From: Coemansia sp. RSA 1804
Taxonomy: Eukaryota; Kickxellomycota; Kickxellomycetes; Kickxellales; Kickxellaceae
Length of the DNA stretch: 30,804 nucleotides
Assembly: GCA_027578815.1 (NCBI GenBank)
Contig: JANBTH010000144.1
Location: 1 to 30,804, forward strand
Reading direction: 5' to 3'
In this document: positions 9,845 through 17,335 of the stretch, in pieces
Layout of the letters: the number at the start of each line of letters is the position of its first letter
Position numbering within the stretch: the first letter of the stretch is position 1
Notes under the pieces: generated by a model
What the model was told of the DNA's origin: nothing
The model's database searches: none
The model's input: the letters and a program-made list of their open reading frames with translations, nothing else
Program-made: the position numbers and the translations under genes

Positions 9845-12111
9845 ATGGCACCTGCCGTCAGTTCGTCGTCAGCAGCAGCACCGGCAGCACCGGCGCCCAA
9901 GAAGCCTCTCAACATTGGCACAGCGCTGCCGTACGAGACACGCACGGCCATGCACATCAAGGGCCTGGTGCCATCGGCAGTCGAGGACTTTTCAGCACAG
10001 GAGACTCGCGCACTTGAACAGCTGAAGGCCAAGGGCACGGATCTGGAAAAGTACATATTCCTGTCGTGGCTGCGTAACACAAACATCGACCTGTTCTACC
10101 GACTGGTGATACACAACCTGAAGGAGATCGCGCCCATCATCTACACGCCGACGGTGGGACAGGCATGCCAGGAGTTCTCGCACATCTACCCGTTCCTGGC
10201 GCCACCTAACACTGTGGACGGACTGTATATTCCGCTGGATGAAGTCGACAACATCGACGAGATCCTGAGCAACTACCGCGCATCGGTTCCGCCGGGCTGC
10301 GTGCCCGAGACAACAGTCATCACTGACGGATCGCGCATCCTGGGTCTGGGCGATCTAGGCATGAACGGCATGGGCATTCCCGTCGGCAAGCTGCAGCTGT
10401 ATGTGGCAGCCGCCGGACTCGATCCCGCACGCTGTCTGCCTATCGTCCTCGACTTTGGCACCGACAACGCAAAGTACCGCGACGATCCGCTGTATCTGGG
10501 TCTGCGTCGCGAGCGTCCCGACGACAACGAGGTAAGTGTTGATGGATAGATAAATAGCTCCGGCCGTTTCCTCAAAGAGGCGCTGTGAGTGTCGGAAAGG
10601 GTCGCATGAAAGGGGGAGTTCCTCCCTTTTTTGCTTGCCCCCCCACACGCTCACAGAAGCCGATGATGTGTAATCGGAAGCCCGGATCCCCGGGTCGTTG
10701 TGGCTCAGGGAAAGGAGGCCAAAGCGCTTGCTGCCTTTCCTGTTGTCGTGGAAGTATGCTGTTGGGCCTTCTATTGGTTGGGATTCCGCCCGCATCGGGG
10801 CAGACCGGCTATGATCTGCCATTGGCTGGGGCGGGGGATCCCTGTGCTGGGCAGGCGCTTCTTTCCGAGGATCTCTCTCAGTTTCAGATCGTCCAACCCA
10901 ACGTTCACAAGCCAAGCACGCCAATGACTAACTAAATTGCAACACGACATGTGCTTTTTCAGAAGCCTCTTCTTTGTCTTGTGCTTTTTGATCTGTTGTA
11001 GTTCTACGCCGCCACGGACAAGGTGCTGACGGCTCTGTCAAAGGCGTTCCCGGGCATCTTTATCCAGTTTGAGGATTTCAACACGCCGCACGCCTTCGGA
11101 CTCCTTGACAGATGGCGCAACTCGACGCTGTGCTTTAACGACGACATCCAGGGCACCGGCTCCGTCATCCTGGCCGGCTTTATCTCGGCCATCAGACTGG
11201 CCGGAATCCCAGCCCAGGACCACCGCGTGCTGTTTGTTGGCGCCGGATCAGCCGGCGTCGGCGTGGCCAAGCAGCTTGTCGACTACCTGGTGATTGAGCA
11301 TAAGATTCCCGAGGAGAAGGCGAAGGCCATGTTCTGGTTTGTCGACTCGCGTGGAATGATTACGGCAAACCGCGGCGACAGGCTGGCGGAGCACAAGATC
11401 TACTTTGCACGGCACGACAACGGCAGCACACAGTGCAAGGATCTGGCCGATACGCTCGAGTACGTCAAGCCGACGGCGTTGATTGGTCTGTCGACGATCT
11501 ACAAGGCCTTCAACGAGAAGATCCTGACGCGCATGAGCCAGCTCAACGCCCAGAACCGCCCCATTATCTTCCCGCTGTCGAATCCAAAGACAAAGGCCGA
11601 GTGCACATTCGAGGAGGCCATGCGCTGCACCGACAACCGTGTTCTGTTTGCGTCAGGCACCGCATTCCCAGAGTACAAGGTCCCCGAGACCGGCGAGGTG
11701 CGCGTCCCTGGTCAGGGCAACAACATGTACGTTTTCCCGCCCATTGGTCTGGGCGCCAAGCTGGCCAAGCCCAAGCGCATCACGGACTCGCTGATCTTCG
11801 CTGTCTCCAAGTCGTTGTCGAACTCGCTGTCGTCTGACGAGATAGCGCGCGGTGAGCTGTATCCGCGCATCGAGCGCATCCGCGAGACATCTGCGCAGAT
11901 CGCGGCCGCCTTTGTGCACCAGGCCGTGCGCGAGGGTCTTGCCCAGGACCAGTTCTGGATTGACCTTGTTACTGCCAACCCTGCGTCCTCCGCCACCTCG
12001 ACTTCGCCCGACGGTTCCTACTCGAAGCCTGTGCTTGAGGAGGTTCTTAAGCGCATGTGGGCTCCTGCCGAGTCTGCGCACCAGCTGCTTGCCCCCAAGC
12101 TCAAGTTGTAG
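9845..12111 (+). CDS. Malic enzyme (NAD(P)-dependent, oxidative decarboxylating), two exons
   Basis: Converts L-malate to pyruvate and CO2 while reducing NAD(P)+. Exons 9845-10531 and 11002-12111 join in phase 0 (GAG, then TTC) across a 470-nt GTAAGT...TAG intron, giving 598 residues, close to the usual 540-600. Exon 1 holds IYTPTVGQACQEFSHIYP with the catalytic tyrosine motif, VITDGSRILGLGDLGMNGMG and IPVGKLQLY with the catalytic lysine. Exon 2 holds IQFEDFNTPHAF and CFNDDIQGTGSV for the metal site, the dinucleotide-binding loop VGAGSAGVGVA, LSNPKTKAECT, FASGTAFPEY and PGQGNNMYVFP. The N-terminus called here (MAPAVSSSSAAAPAAPAPKK) is Ala/Pro/Ser-rich with no arginine and is not an obvious mitochondrial presequence, so this start suggests a cytosolic enzyme. 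A mitochondrial leader might be supplied by the exon at 8597-8773. Cofactor preference cannot be told from the sequence alone. Confidence 0.95.
10532..11001 (+). other. Malic enzyme intron, unusually long for this window
   Basis: At 470 nt this is the longest well-supported intron in the window (others are about 135-270 nt). It begins GTAAGTGTT and ends CTGTTGTAG. It includes GC-rich sequence with the near-palindrome CCCGGATCCCCGGG at 10681-10694 and a GC box next to an inverted CCAAT (CCATTGGCTGGGGCGGGGG at about 10819-10837). I see no exon inside it. It might hold an intronic regulatory element. Confidence 0.6.
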
Positions 12112-12586
12112 TTGCTGCTACTGGCGTAGCTTGCTCTTTCCTTACTTTTACACATGTTTAACATATTCACCCCTCCATTTTATCTCTGGCTTGAAGCTGC
12201 AACCTAACACATATTTATATATTTTTAATTATGTAATCGCTTGAATTGCCGATAGCTGCCCCCACGTGTTTGAAGCATTAATTGTGCACGGCTGCTGTGA
12301 TCTAGAAAAGAATTGCTGCCGCCACAAATGCAAGTGGGGGCGGCAGGCGAGGGAAAGGGGTTCTTTTGTGATTACACAATCACGGCACATTATTTCCCCC
12401 GACACTCTTCTTTTGCTTAGCGCTTCAATGCTTTAGGCTGTTTTTCTTTCGTTCTTTCTTTCTTCATCCGCAGACCTTTCTTCTTCTATTCCCTTGTTGC
12501 AAGTACTGTATTTTTATCTCTACTCTTCTGCTGTACAGTTTTTCTCTTGTCCCTTTTGTTGTTGCTTCTCTTTTTCTTTCCGTAGC
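12112..12586. other. Intergenic region: malic enzyme 3' flank and DUF202 gene promoter
   Basis: About 475 bases with no gene. The first 130 bases are AT-rich and likely the 3' UTR of malic enzyme. A CACGTG E-box lies at about 12263. The stretch 12430-12580 is strongly C/T-rich (TCTTTCGTTCTTTCTTTC), matching the leaders of other genes here. Confidence 0.55.
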
Positions 12587-13151
12587 ATGAACAGCTTGCT
12601 CGATAGACTATCACTGAGACTAGAGAACAAGGGCAGCGTTGCTCGCGATCATCTAGGTAAGCGTCATTCCATTCTATTATAGTTTGCTTACTCCCTTTCT
12701 TGACCCCTGTCTACCGAGCCCTTTCCTTTTTCTGCAAAAGAAGTTAACCGCTAACAGTTAACATATTCTATCCTGTTTTCCGCTTTCTGTAGCAAACGAG
12801 CGCACATACCTCGCATGGATCCGCACATCCCTGTCAATGGTTACCGTCGGCGTGGCGATTCGGCAGCTCTACCGCGTCTCCATCGACCTCGGGAGAAACA
12901 GCGCCGATGCCTCTGGCGCTGACTCTGGGTCTGGCTCATCGCCAGACGATCCTTTGGCCGGCATTGTGCTTGGCGTTTGCTTCGTTTTCCTGGGCATGCT
13001 CTTTGTGTTTATCGGCCTCTATCGCTACTTCCGCTCACAGCTCCTAATGACAAAGGGCAAATTCCCTGTGTCGCGCACTATGGTTGGCGCCTGTGCTGCC
13101 GCCACCCTTGCACTACTCGTGGGATTGCTAATATCAATGTTTTCTGAATAG
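12587..13151 (+). CDS. DUF202 family small integral membrane protein, two exons
   Basis: Exons 12587-12656 and 12793-13151 flank a 136-nt intron (GTAAGC...GTAG) that splits an Ala codon, giving 142 residues. The spliced junction restores the family signature ARDHLANERTYLAWIRTSLS at residues 19-38. That signature defines the DUF202 domain (Pfam PF02656), which is shared with bacterial YidH-type proteins and the small polyphosphate-polymerase subunit Vtc1. Three hydrophobic segments are visible: about 36-52, 79-102 (AGIVLGVCFVFLGMLFVFIG) and 119-139 (TMVGACAAATLALLVGLLIS). A Ser/Gly/Asp-rich loop lies between the first two. The short N-terminus is probably cytosolic. No specific biochemical function is established for stand-alone fungal DUF202 proteins, and I cannot assign one. 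Confidence 0.85.
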
Positions 13152-13540
13152 CAAGCCTTCCATTCCATTGCTCGTTTTTTTCTCTCACTGCTGCTGCCAA
13201 TTTCAATGTTTATTATACACACTCCTTCTTGCCAGCTATTACTGCTGTTTTTTGTATCGATGTTGTCTAGATGACAACGCCACATCGACTCATCCACAAA
13301 ATCATTGGGATTTGTATCTGTGGCAAAGAGCTTTGTATTTTAATTCTATATGCCTGTGCCTCTACTGGTCATGTGAAACGAGCCCCTAAAAACTATCGAT
13401 TTTTGCTTTTATCGCCACAAAACCCATTTATTTATCAATAATACGTACATCTCGTCATTATTGTTGTTTTCCATTTACCTATCTACTTAGTCTGTTTTCT
13501 ATTAACGGCCTGTCAGATACGCAGCAACGCGGTAACACCA
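13152..13540. other. Intergenic region between the DUF202 gene and the Aven-like gene
   Basis: About 390 bases, AT- and T-rich, containing the 3' flank of the DUF202 gene and the leader of the next gene. I see no gene, repeat or clear promoter element in it. Confidence 0.5.
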
Positions 13541-14302
13541 ATGCGCCCCGATGCCTACAAACAAAAGGCCAGTCGCCGCTATCAAGCAAAGCATGGGGAC
13601 CACAACCGTAATGCGACAAACCAGCGCAAAACCACAGCTGTGCCAGAACAGCCGCATGTTGACGAATACACAGATATTCAGCACCGGCAGCAACACATCG
13701 GTGATGATTCTGGTGCTGGTGCTGGTGTTAATGCCGATATTGACGCCTCCAAGCAAGAAGCAGACGCTTTTCTAAATTACCTAAAAGAGGGATCGCAATC
13801 CACAGCAGGCTCACTATCCCAGCAGTCCTCCAATACTGGTGTCTTTTTCAAGCTGCGGGAGGAGATTGAATCCGAAGACCTTGGCAAGTACGCAGACGCG
13901 ATCTGGGACCGGCTTCTTGACATTGATGTGGACCGGCTGGCTGAAAGTCTTGCCCGCTCTGTCAAAGAGACTCCACTTAATGCGGTGCTGGGATTCAAAG
14001 ACGATCTTGCTGCAGAGTTTCCGGTTCCGGCTCCCAGTGTCGGTGCCAGCGCCAGGAGCAGTAGTAATCAGGACAGCAGCGTTTCTTCTATTTCTCCTAT
14101 TTACAAACAAACTACAGCCCCTGCTCCAATTGCCCTCACTGCTGTTTCTTCTGCGTGCCTTGCTCCTGGTCTTAAGCAGCAAGTAAAGCCAGCACCGACA
14201 TCCAGAGCTCCAAAGGACCAAGCGAACCCTCGGCAACAGCCAAAGAGGCCCAATGCCCCGCCTGCCGATGACTTGGAGGCCTTTCTTGACGACATCCTGT
14301 GA
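13541..14302 (+). CDS. Aven-like protein (low-complexity, 253 residues)
   Basis: A single-exon protein of 253 residues with weak similarity by eye to Aven, which in animals inhibits apoptosis and takes part in ATM-dependent checkpoint signalling. The N-terminus is basic (AYKQKASRRYQAKHG). The central part has FFKLREEIESED and then IDVDRLAESLARSVKETPLN, resembling the Aven core with its short helix before an LRLNVAAEL-type segment. The C-terminus is acidic with a terminal DDLEAFLDDIL, like the E-LEDWLDSM-type end of Aven. Between these are Ser/Pro/Gln-rich stretches that look disordered. A GGTGCT-type repeat at about 13710-13728 encodes GAGAG. The identification rests on the short central block plus the tail and is tentative. 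The alternative is an unknown disordered fungal protein. Confidence 0.55.
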   Translation: MRPDAYKQKASRRYQAKHGDHNRNATNQRKTTAVPEQPHVDEYTDIQHRQQHIGDDSGAGAGVNADIDASKQEADAFLNYLKEGSQSTAGSLSQQSSNTGVFFKLREEIESEDLGKYADAIWDRLLDIDVDRLAESLARSVKETPLNAVLGFKDDLAAEFPVPAPSVGASARSSSNQDSSVSSISPIYKQTTAPAPIALTAVSSACLAPGLKQQVKPAPTSRAPKDQANPRQQPKRPNAPPADDLEAFLDDIL

Positions 14303-14518
14303 CTATTTCATGTATTTTGTGTTCTCTCCTTTTGTTAGCCTTTTTTCCATTTCGAGGGTTTCATCAAACGAAAAAGAGGAAAATCGTCAATAATTGGCGT
14401 GATGACAGCCCATTCGAAAATTAGTCTTTCTTCCTTTTTCATTTACACGTTTTTTACAAGCTTTATCTACACTCTTGACTTTTTATACCAAAAATCCACG
14501 CACTCCTCGCTTGTAAAC

Positions 14519-15535
14519 ATGTCTAGGAGCGTTTTGTCGCTGCCGATACCGGCTTCGTCGCAGGAGTGGCTGGTTCGGAACGGATACCGCACGGTTGCTG
14601 ATATTGACGAGGGATGCACCGACGATGGCAAGGATGCAACGCTGCTGCGGATAAAGTCACTGCTAAGCACCAGCACCGGGCCAAATGGCGACAATAACAG
14701 CAATGTCAGCAACAGTGCCTGGTTTCTTGTCCAGCAGCGCCGGACTCAGCGCCATTTTCTGACACGGATCGATGCATTGGATGGTCTGCTGGGCGGGCAC
14801 GGGTTGCGTCTGGGCAGCATTGTTGAGGTTGTGGGCGATCCAGGCAGCGGGCAGACGCAGCTGTGCTTGCAGCTGTGTGTGGCAGCAACAGCAGCAGCGC
14901 ATCAGCTCTCGCCCGAATTCGACGGTGGTGGCGCTGGCACGATGCGTGCGGTGTATGTGGATTGCGTAGGCGCGTTCTCGGCCACCGCTGCCGAGCGTCT
15001 TTGCCAAGATGCGCTGGATAAGATCAGCGTGTTCCGTATCTTCGCTGCTCACGAGCTGATGGCTCTGTTGTCCTCCTTCGATAGCGTCTGCCGCGTGGTC
15101 GGTGGCAGTGTGGGGCTTCTTGTTGTCAACACCGTGAGCTGGCCATTCCTGGCGTCGTTTCCCGACAACATCATGCATCGCCAGACGTTGCAGGCAGCAG
15201 CAGCCGCGCTCATCTCCCAAATCGCATCAAAACACAAGATCGCCGTTGTTATCGTTAGCCAGGCAAAGGCCGCATCTTCCCGACAACCGCCTCACAACAA
15301 CGCCGACAGAAGTAGCAGCGGCACCGGTAACAGCAGCATGCCAGCAGCAGCATCTCGATGGCCGGCTTCTATGGATGGCGACATCTGGAGCCGCATCTCC
15401 ACTCACCGCGTTGCTCTCCGCCGTGGGACCGGATCCAGCACACAGCCGGCATCTCTTGGAGGAAGCTATGACGTGGCACTGTGCGGGTCGTCCGAGTACC
15501 CAGTCAGCCAAGGATACATCCCGATAAACGGCTAG
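14519..15535 (+). CDS. RAD51-family recombinase paralog (RAD51C/RAD51D-like) with degenerate Walker motifs
   Basis: 338 residues with a RecA/RAD51 core. RAD51 paralogs assist RAD51 filament assembly in homologous recombination in the nucleus. The N-terminus has a helical segment (WLVRNGYRTVADIDEG) like the small domain of RAD51C/D. The core begins with RIDALDGLLGGHGLRLGSI, and the Walker A site is GDPGSGQTQLCLQL at residues 106-119, with glutamine (Q112, CAG) where the lysine should be. AVYVDCVGAF matches the usual YIDTEGxF strand. The Walker B strand is GLLVVNTVSWPF, with asparagine N204 (AAC) in place of aspartate. ASKHKIAVVIVSQ matches the loop-2 region strand. An in-frame ATG at 14402 would add 39 hydrophobic, T-rich-encoded residues. 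I prefer 14519 because of its AAAC ATG context and because domain similarity starts just after it. Which paralog it is needs a tree. Confidence 0.82.
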   Translation: MSRSVLSLPIPASSQEWLVRNGYRTVADIDEGCTDDGKDATLLRIKSLLSTSTGPNGDNNSNVSNSAWFLVQQRRTQRHFLTRIDALDGLLGGHGLRLGSIVEVVGDPGSGQTQLCLQLCVAATAAAHQLSPEFDGGGAGTMRAVYVDCVGAFSATAAERLCQDALDKISVFRIFAAHELMALLSSFDSVCRVVGGSVGLLVVNTVSWPFLASFPDNIMHRQTLQAAAAALISQIASKHKIAVVIVSQAKAASSRQPPHNNADRSSSGTGNSSMPAAASRWPASMDGDIWSRISTHRVALRRGTGSSTQPASLGGSYDVALCGSSEYPVSQGYIPING

Positions 15536-15786
15536 TATGGGCAATATGTGTTGCTTACATTTGTTATATATTATCGCTATTATTTTATATTCTCATTTTA
15601 TGAAATCCGTTGAGATCCATAAGCGCAGCCGGCAGACGCACGACGCCCTTAATCCTCGATATGCCAACTGCATGATGGCGATAAATAGAGTCTGTCTTGG
15701 CCGGCCGCTCCCTCTCGGCATCATTCATTCCTCCCAAAAGCACACTCATTATCGCTCATTTTCACTCTCTATTTCTGCCCTCCAAC

Positions 15787-15795
15787 TATATAAAA
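15787..15795 (+). promoter_or_regulatory. TATA-like sequence just upstream of the cyclic phosphodiesterase ATG
   Basis: TATATAAAA ends 12 bases before the ATG at 15808. That is too close to act as a normal TATA box for a transcript that includes this ATG, unless the start site is unusually near. The protein has no other methionine until about residue 142, so the ATG itself is well fixed. Confidence 0.3.
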
Positions 15796-15807
15796 TACAT
15801 AGTCTCA

Positions 15808-16380
15808 ATGTCGTCGCACGCAAAGTACTCGCTGTGGCTGTGTCCAGCTGTTGGAAGCAGTGCACAAACACAGCTCAGCGAGATAATAACAGGAAAGGCC
15901 GCCGCGCTTGGGGCGCCCATTTTCTCGCCGCACACAACGCTGTTTTCGCCAGTCCACGCCAGCAGCGACAGCGACGCACTGGCCCAGGTCCGGGAATACG
16001 TCGCCAAGCTTGGCGTGGAGCTTGGAAAGGACACGCTCCGCGCAGGCATCCCCTTCAGGGCGAACAAAGTGGCCACCGGCGGAAAGTACCATCAGTGCGT
16101 GTTGCTGGAGGAGCAGGGCAACGCTGTTCTCGTCCTGGCTAACGGTATTGCACGCCAGCACTGGAATGCAAGAGGTCAGCCAGCCTTCTATCCGCACGTC
16201 AGCCTGGTGTACGGCGACTTTGAAGGCCCCATGCGCGAGGAAATAGCTGCTGAAATCAGTAGCAATCTTCCCGAGGATATCGAGCAGCTGTCGTTCTTTG
16301 CTCCACAGATAAATGTGGTGCGGACCACCGGCCCGTGCGAGGAGTGGCGCGACATTGGCACTATTCGTCTTTCCAAGTGA
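15808..16380 (+). CDS. CPD1: 2H-family cyclic nucleotide phosphodiesterase (Cpd1-like)
   Basis: 190 residues of the 2H phosphoesterase superfamily. It resembles fungal and plant cyclic phosphodiesterase, which opens ADP-ribose 1'',2''-cyclic phosphate (a by-product of tRNA splicing) and nucleoside 2',3'-cyclic phosphates. Two catalytic His-x-Thr/Ser motifs are present: PHTTLFSP (H42, T44) and YPHVSLVYGD (H130, S132). The N-terminus YSLWLCPAVGSS matches the first strand of the family (LWYCPP in yeast Cpd1). The middle segment FRANKVATGGKYHQCVLLEE matches the FxxVxxGxxYFxxVxL region. It is shorter than yeast Cpd1 (239) because the internal loops are shorter. The stop at 16378-16380 faces the convergent LSm5 gene. 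Confidence 0.9.
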   Translation: MSSHAKYSLWLCPAVGSSAQTQLSEIITGKAAALGAPIFSPHTTLFSPVHASSDSDALAQVREYVAKLGVELGKDTLRAGIPFRANKVATGGKYHQCVLLEEQGNAVLVLANGIARQHWNARGQPAFYPHVSLVYGDFEGPMREEIAAEISSNLPEDIEQLSFFAPQINVVRTTGPCEEWRDIGTIRLSK

Positions 16381-16708
16381 ACCAACAGTGAATATTATTA
16401 CTACTATTATATATATCGAGAACAGTACATGGGAGAGAGGGAGAGGAGCATGCCTATTTTTCACAACCTTTACCAAAGCTCTTTTCTTTTTTGCTTGTTT
16501 GTTTGTTTCTTGATCCTTTTTTGTTCTACTGGGATGCTATGCTGCTCTTCAAACGCTTGGGCCCCTACAGAAATGCAAGCAAAAAGCAGATCGGTTGATA
16601 TTAGCAAGAAAAAAAGTGTAGTTGCTCCTTGTCCACGGACATGGCTCCACTTGATAATAATGATGATGATGATGATGACATATGGTGTTGATATTGCTGA
16701 GCTAACAC
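16381..16708. other. Convergent 3' region between the cyclic phosphodiesterase and LSm5
   Basis: About 330 bases holding the 3' flanks of two converging genes. It carries a T-rich stretch (16485-16530) and a trinucleotide microsatellite (16653-16678). No gene is visible. Confidence 0.55.
16653..16678 (+). repeat. Microsatellite (GAT)n
   Basis: GATAATAATGATGATGATGATGATGA is a trinucleotide repeat immediately downstream of the LSm5 stop, in its putative 3' UTR or alternative intron. Length variation between isolates would be expected. Confidence 0.75.
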
Positions 16709-17102
16709 TTACTCTCCTCCAGGAACCAGCATGCAGATGTTGTTGCCGTTTAGCAGAATCTGCTGCAGATGATTGACCTTCTTCGACTCGCCAGCAGTCT
16801 CGAACTCTGTCACATCCTCGAGAACCATGTTGACGTAGTCATCGAATCCCAAGAGCGTTCCGACAAACTCCTTCTCCGACTTCATTACAACCCAGATCCG
16901 AGATCCAATGCACTTGTCGATAAGCTCTACACATCAAAAAAGCAAATACATAAATACATTACAAACGCCATGGTCGTGTACAAGCTACTTTAGTTCAATG
17001 CCGCCAATACTCATGGTGCTAATACCTAGAATGAAAACTAAAAGGCTTTACTCGCGCCTATGTGCTAAACTAACCTAGTGGAAGAAGCTGCGACGTCGCC
17101 AT
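16709..17102 (-). CDS. LSM5: U6 snRNA-associated Sm-like protein LSm5, two exons
   Basis: Part of the LSm1-7 ring (mRNA decapping, cytoplasm) and the LSm2-8 ring (U6 snRNA binding, nucleus). On the minus strand, exon 1 is 17102-17075 (MATSQLLPL plus one base), then an intron 17074-16927 (148 nt, GTTAGT...GTAG), then exon 2 16926-16709, giving 81 residues. Splicing restores SQLLPLELIDKCIGSRI, which matches the human LSm5 N-terminus closely. Sm motif 1 is VGTLLGFDDYVNMVLEDV and Sm motif 2 is ILLNGNNICMLVPG. The protein ends GGE, a few residues earlier than human LSm5. The stop TAA lies inside a perfect donor-like GAGTAAGT, so an alternative spliced C-terminus is conceivable. Too short and too split to be seen as one open frame, but unmistakable when read across the splice. 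Confidence 0.93.
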
Positions 17103-17125
17103 GGTGTGCTGAATGTTTTGATGCG

Positions 17126-17133
17126 TATATATA
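17126..17133 (-). promoter_or_regulatory. TATA-like box upstream of LSm5
   Basis: TATATATA lies 24-31 bases before the LSm5 ATG on the minus strand. If used, it would give an extremely short leader. Alternatively it is merely part of the AT-rich spacer. Confidence 0.3.
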
Positions 17134-17335
17134 GAGGGAAGAAAGAGATAACGGCAAGTGTTTCTATTAGCAGTGATTGCATTCCACGAAGTAAAATAAA
17201 ACAAAAGAAAAAACAGCGTTGCTCAGCACCATTTAGTGACCAAAAGTACTCACAACACCGAATACAAAGAAATCTATGGGTGGCAATCACACCCAGTGTG
17301 CAAAAGGCTGCTACAAAAAAAAGAGGCCATATTTA

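Noticed and set aside
14402..14518. 39-codon extension of the RAD51 paralog
   Set aside because: It is hydrophobic and Phe/Ser-rich, encoded by T-rich leader-like sequence, and absent from RAD51 paralogs. The ATG at 14519 has a better context.
14663..15220. 185-codon frame antisense to the RAD51 paralog
   Set aside because: It is a reverse-strand shadow of the conserved RecA core.
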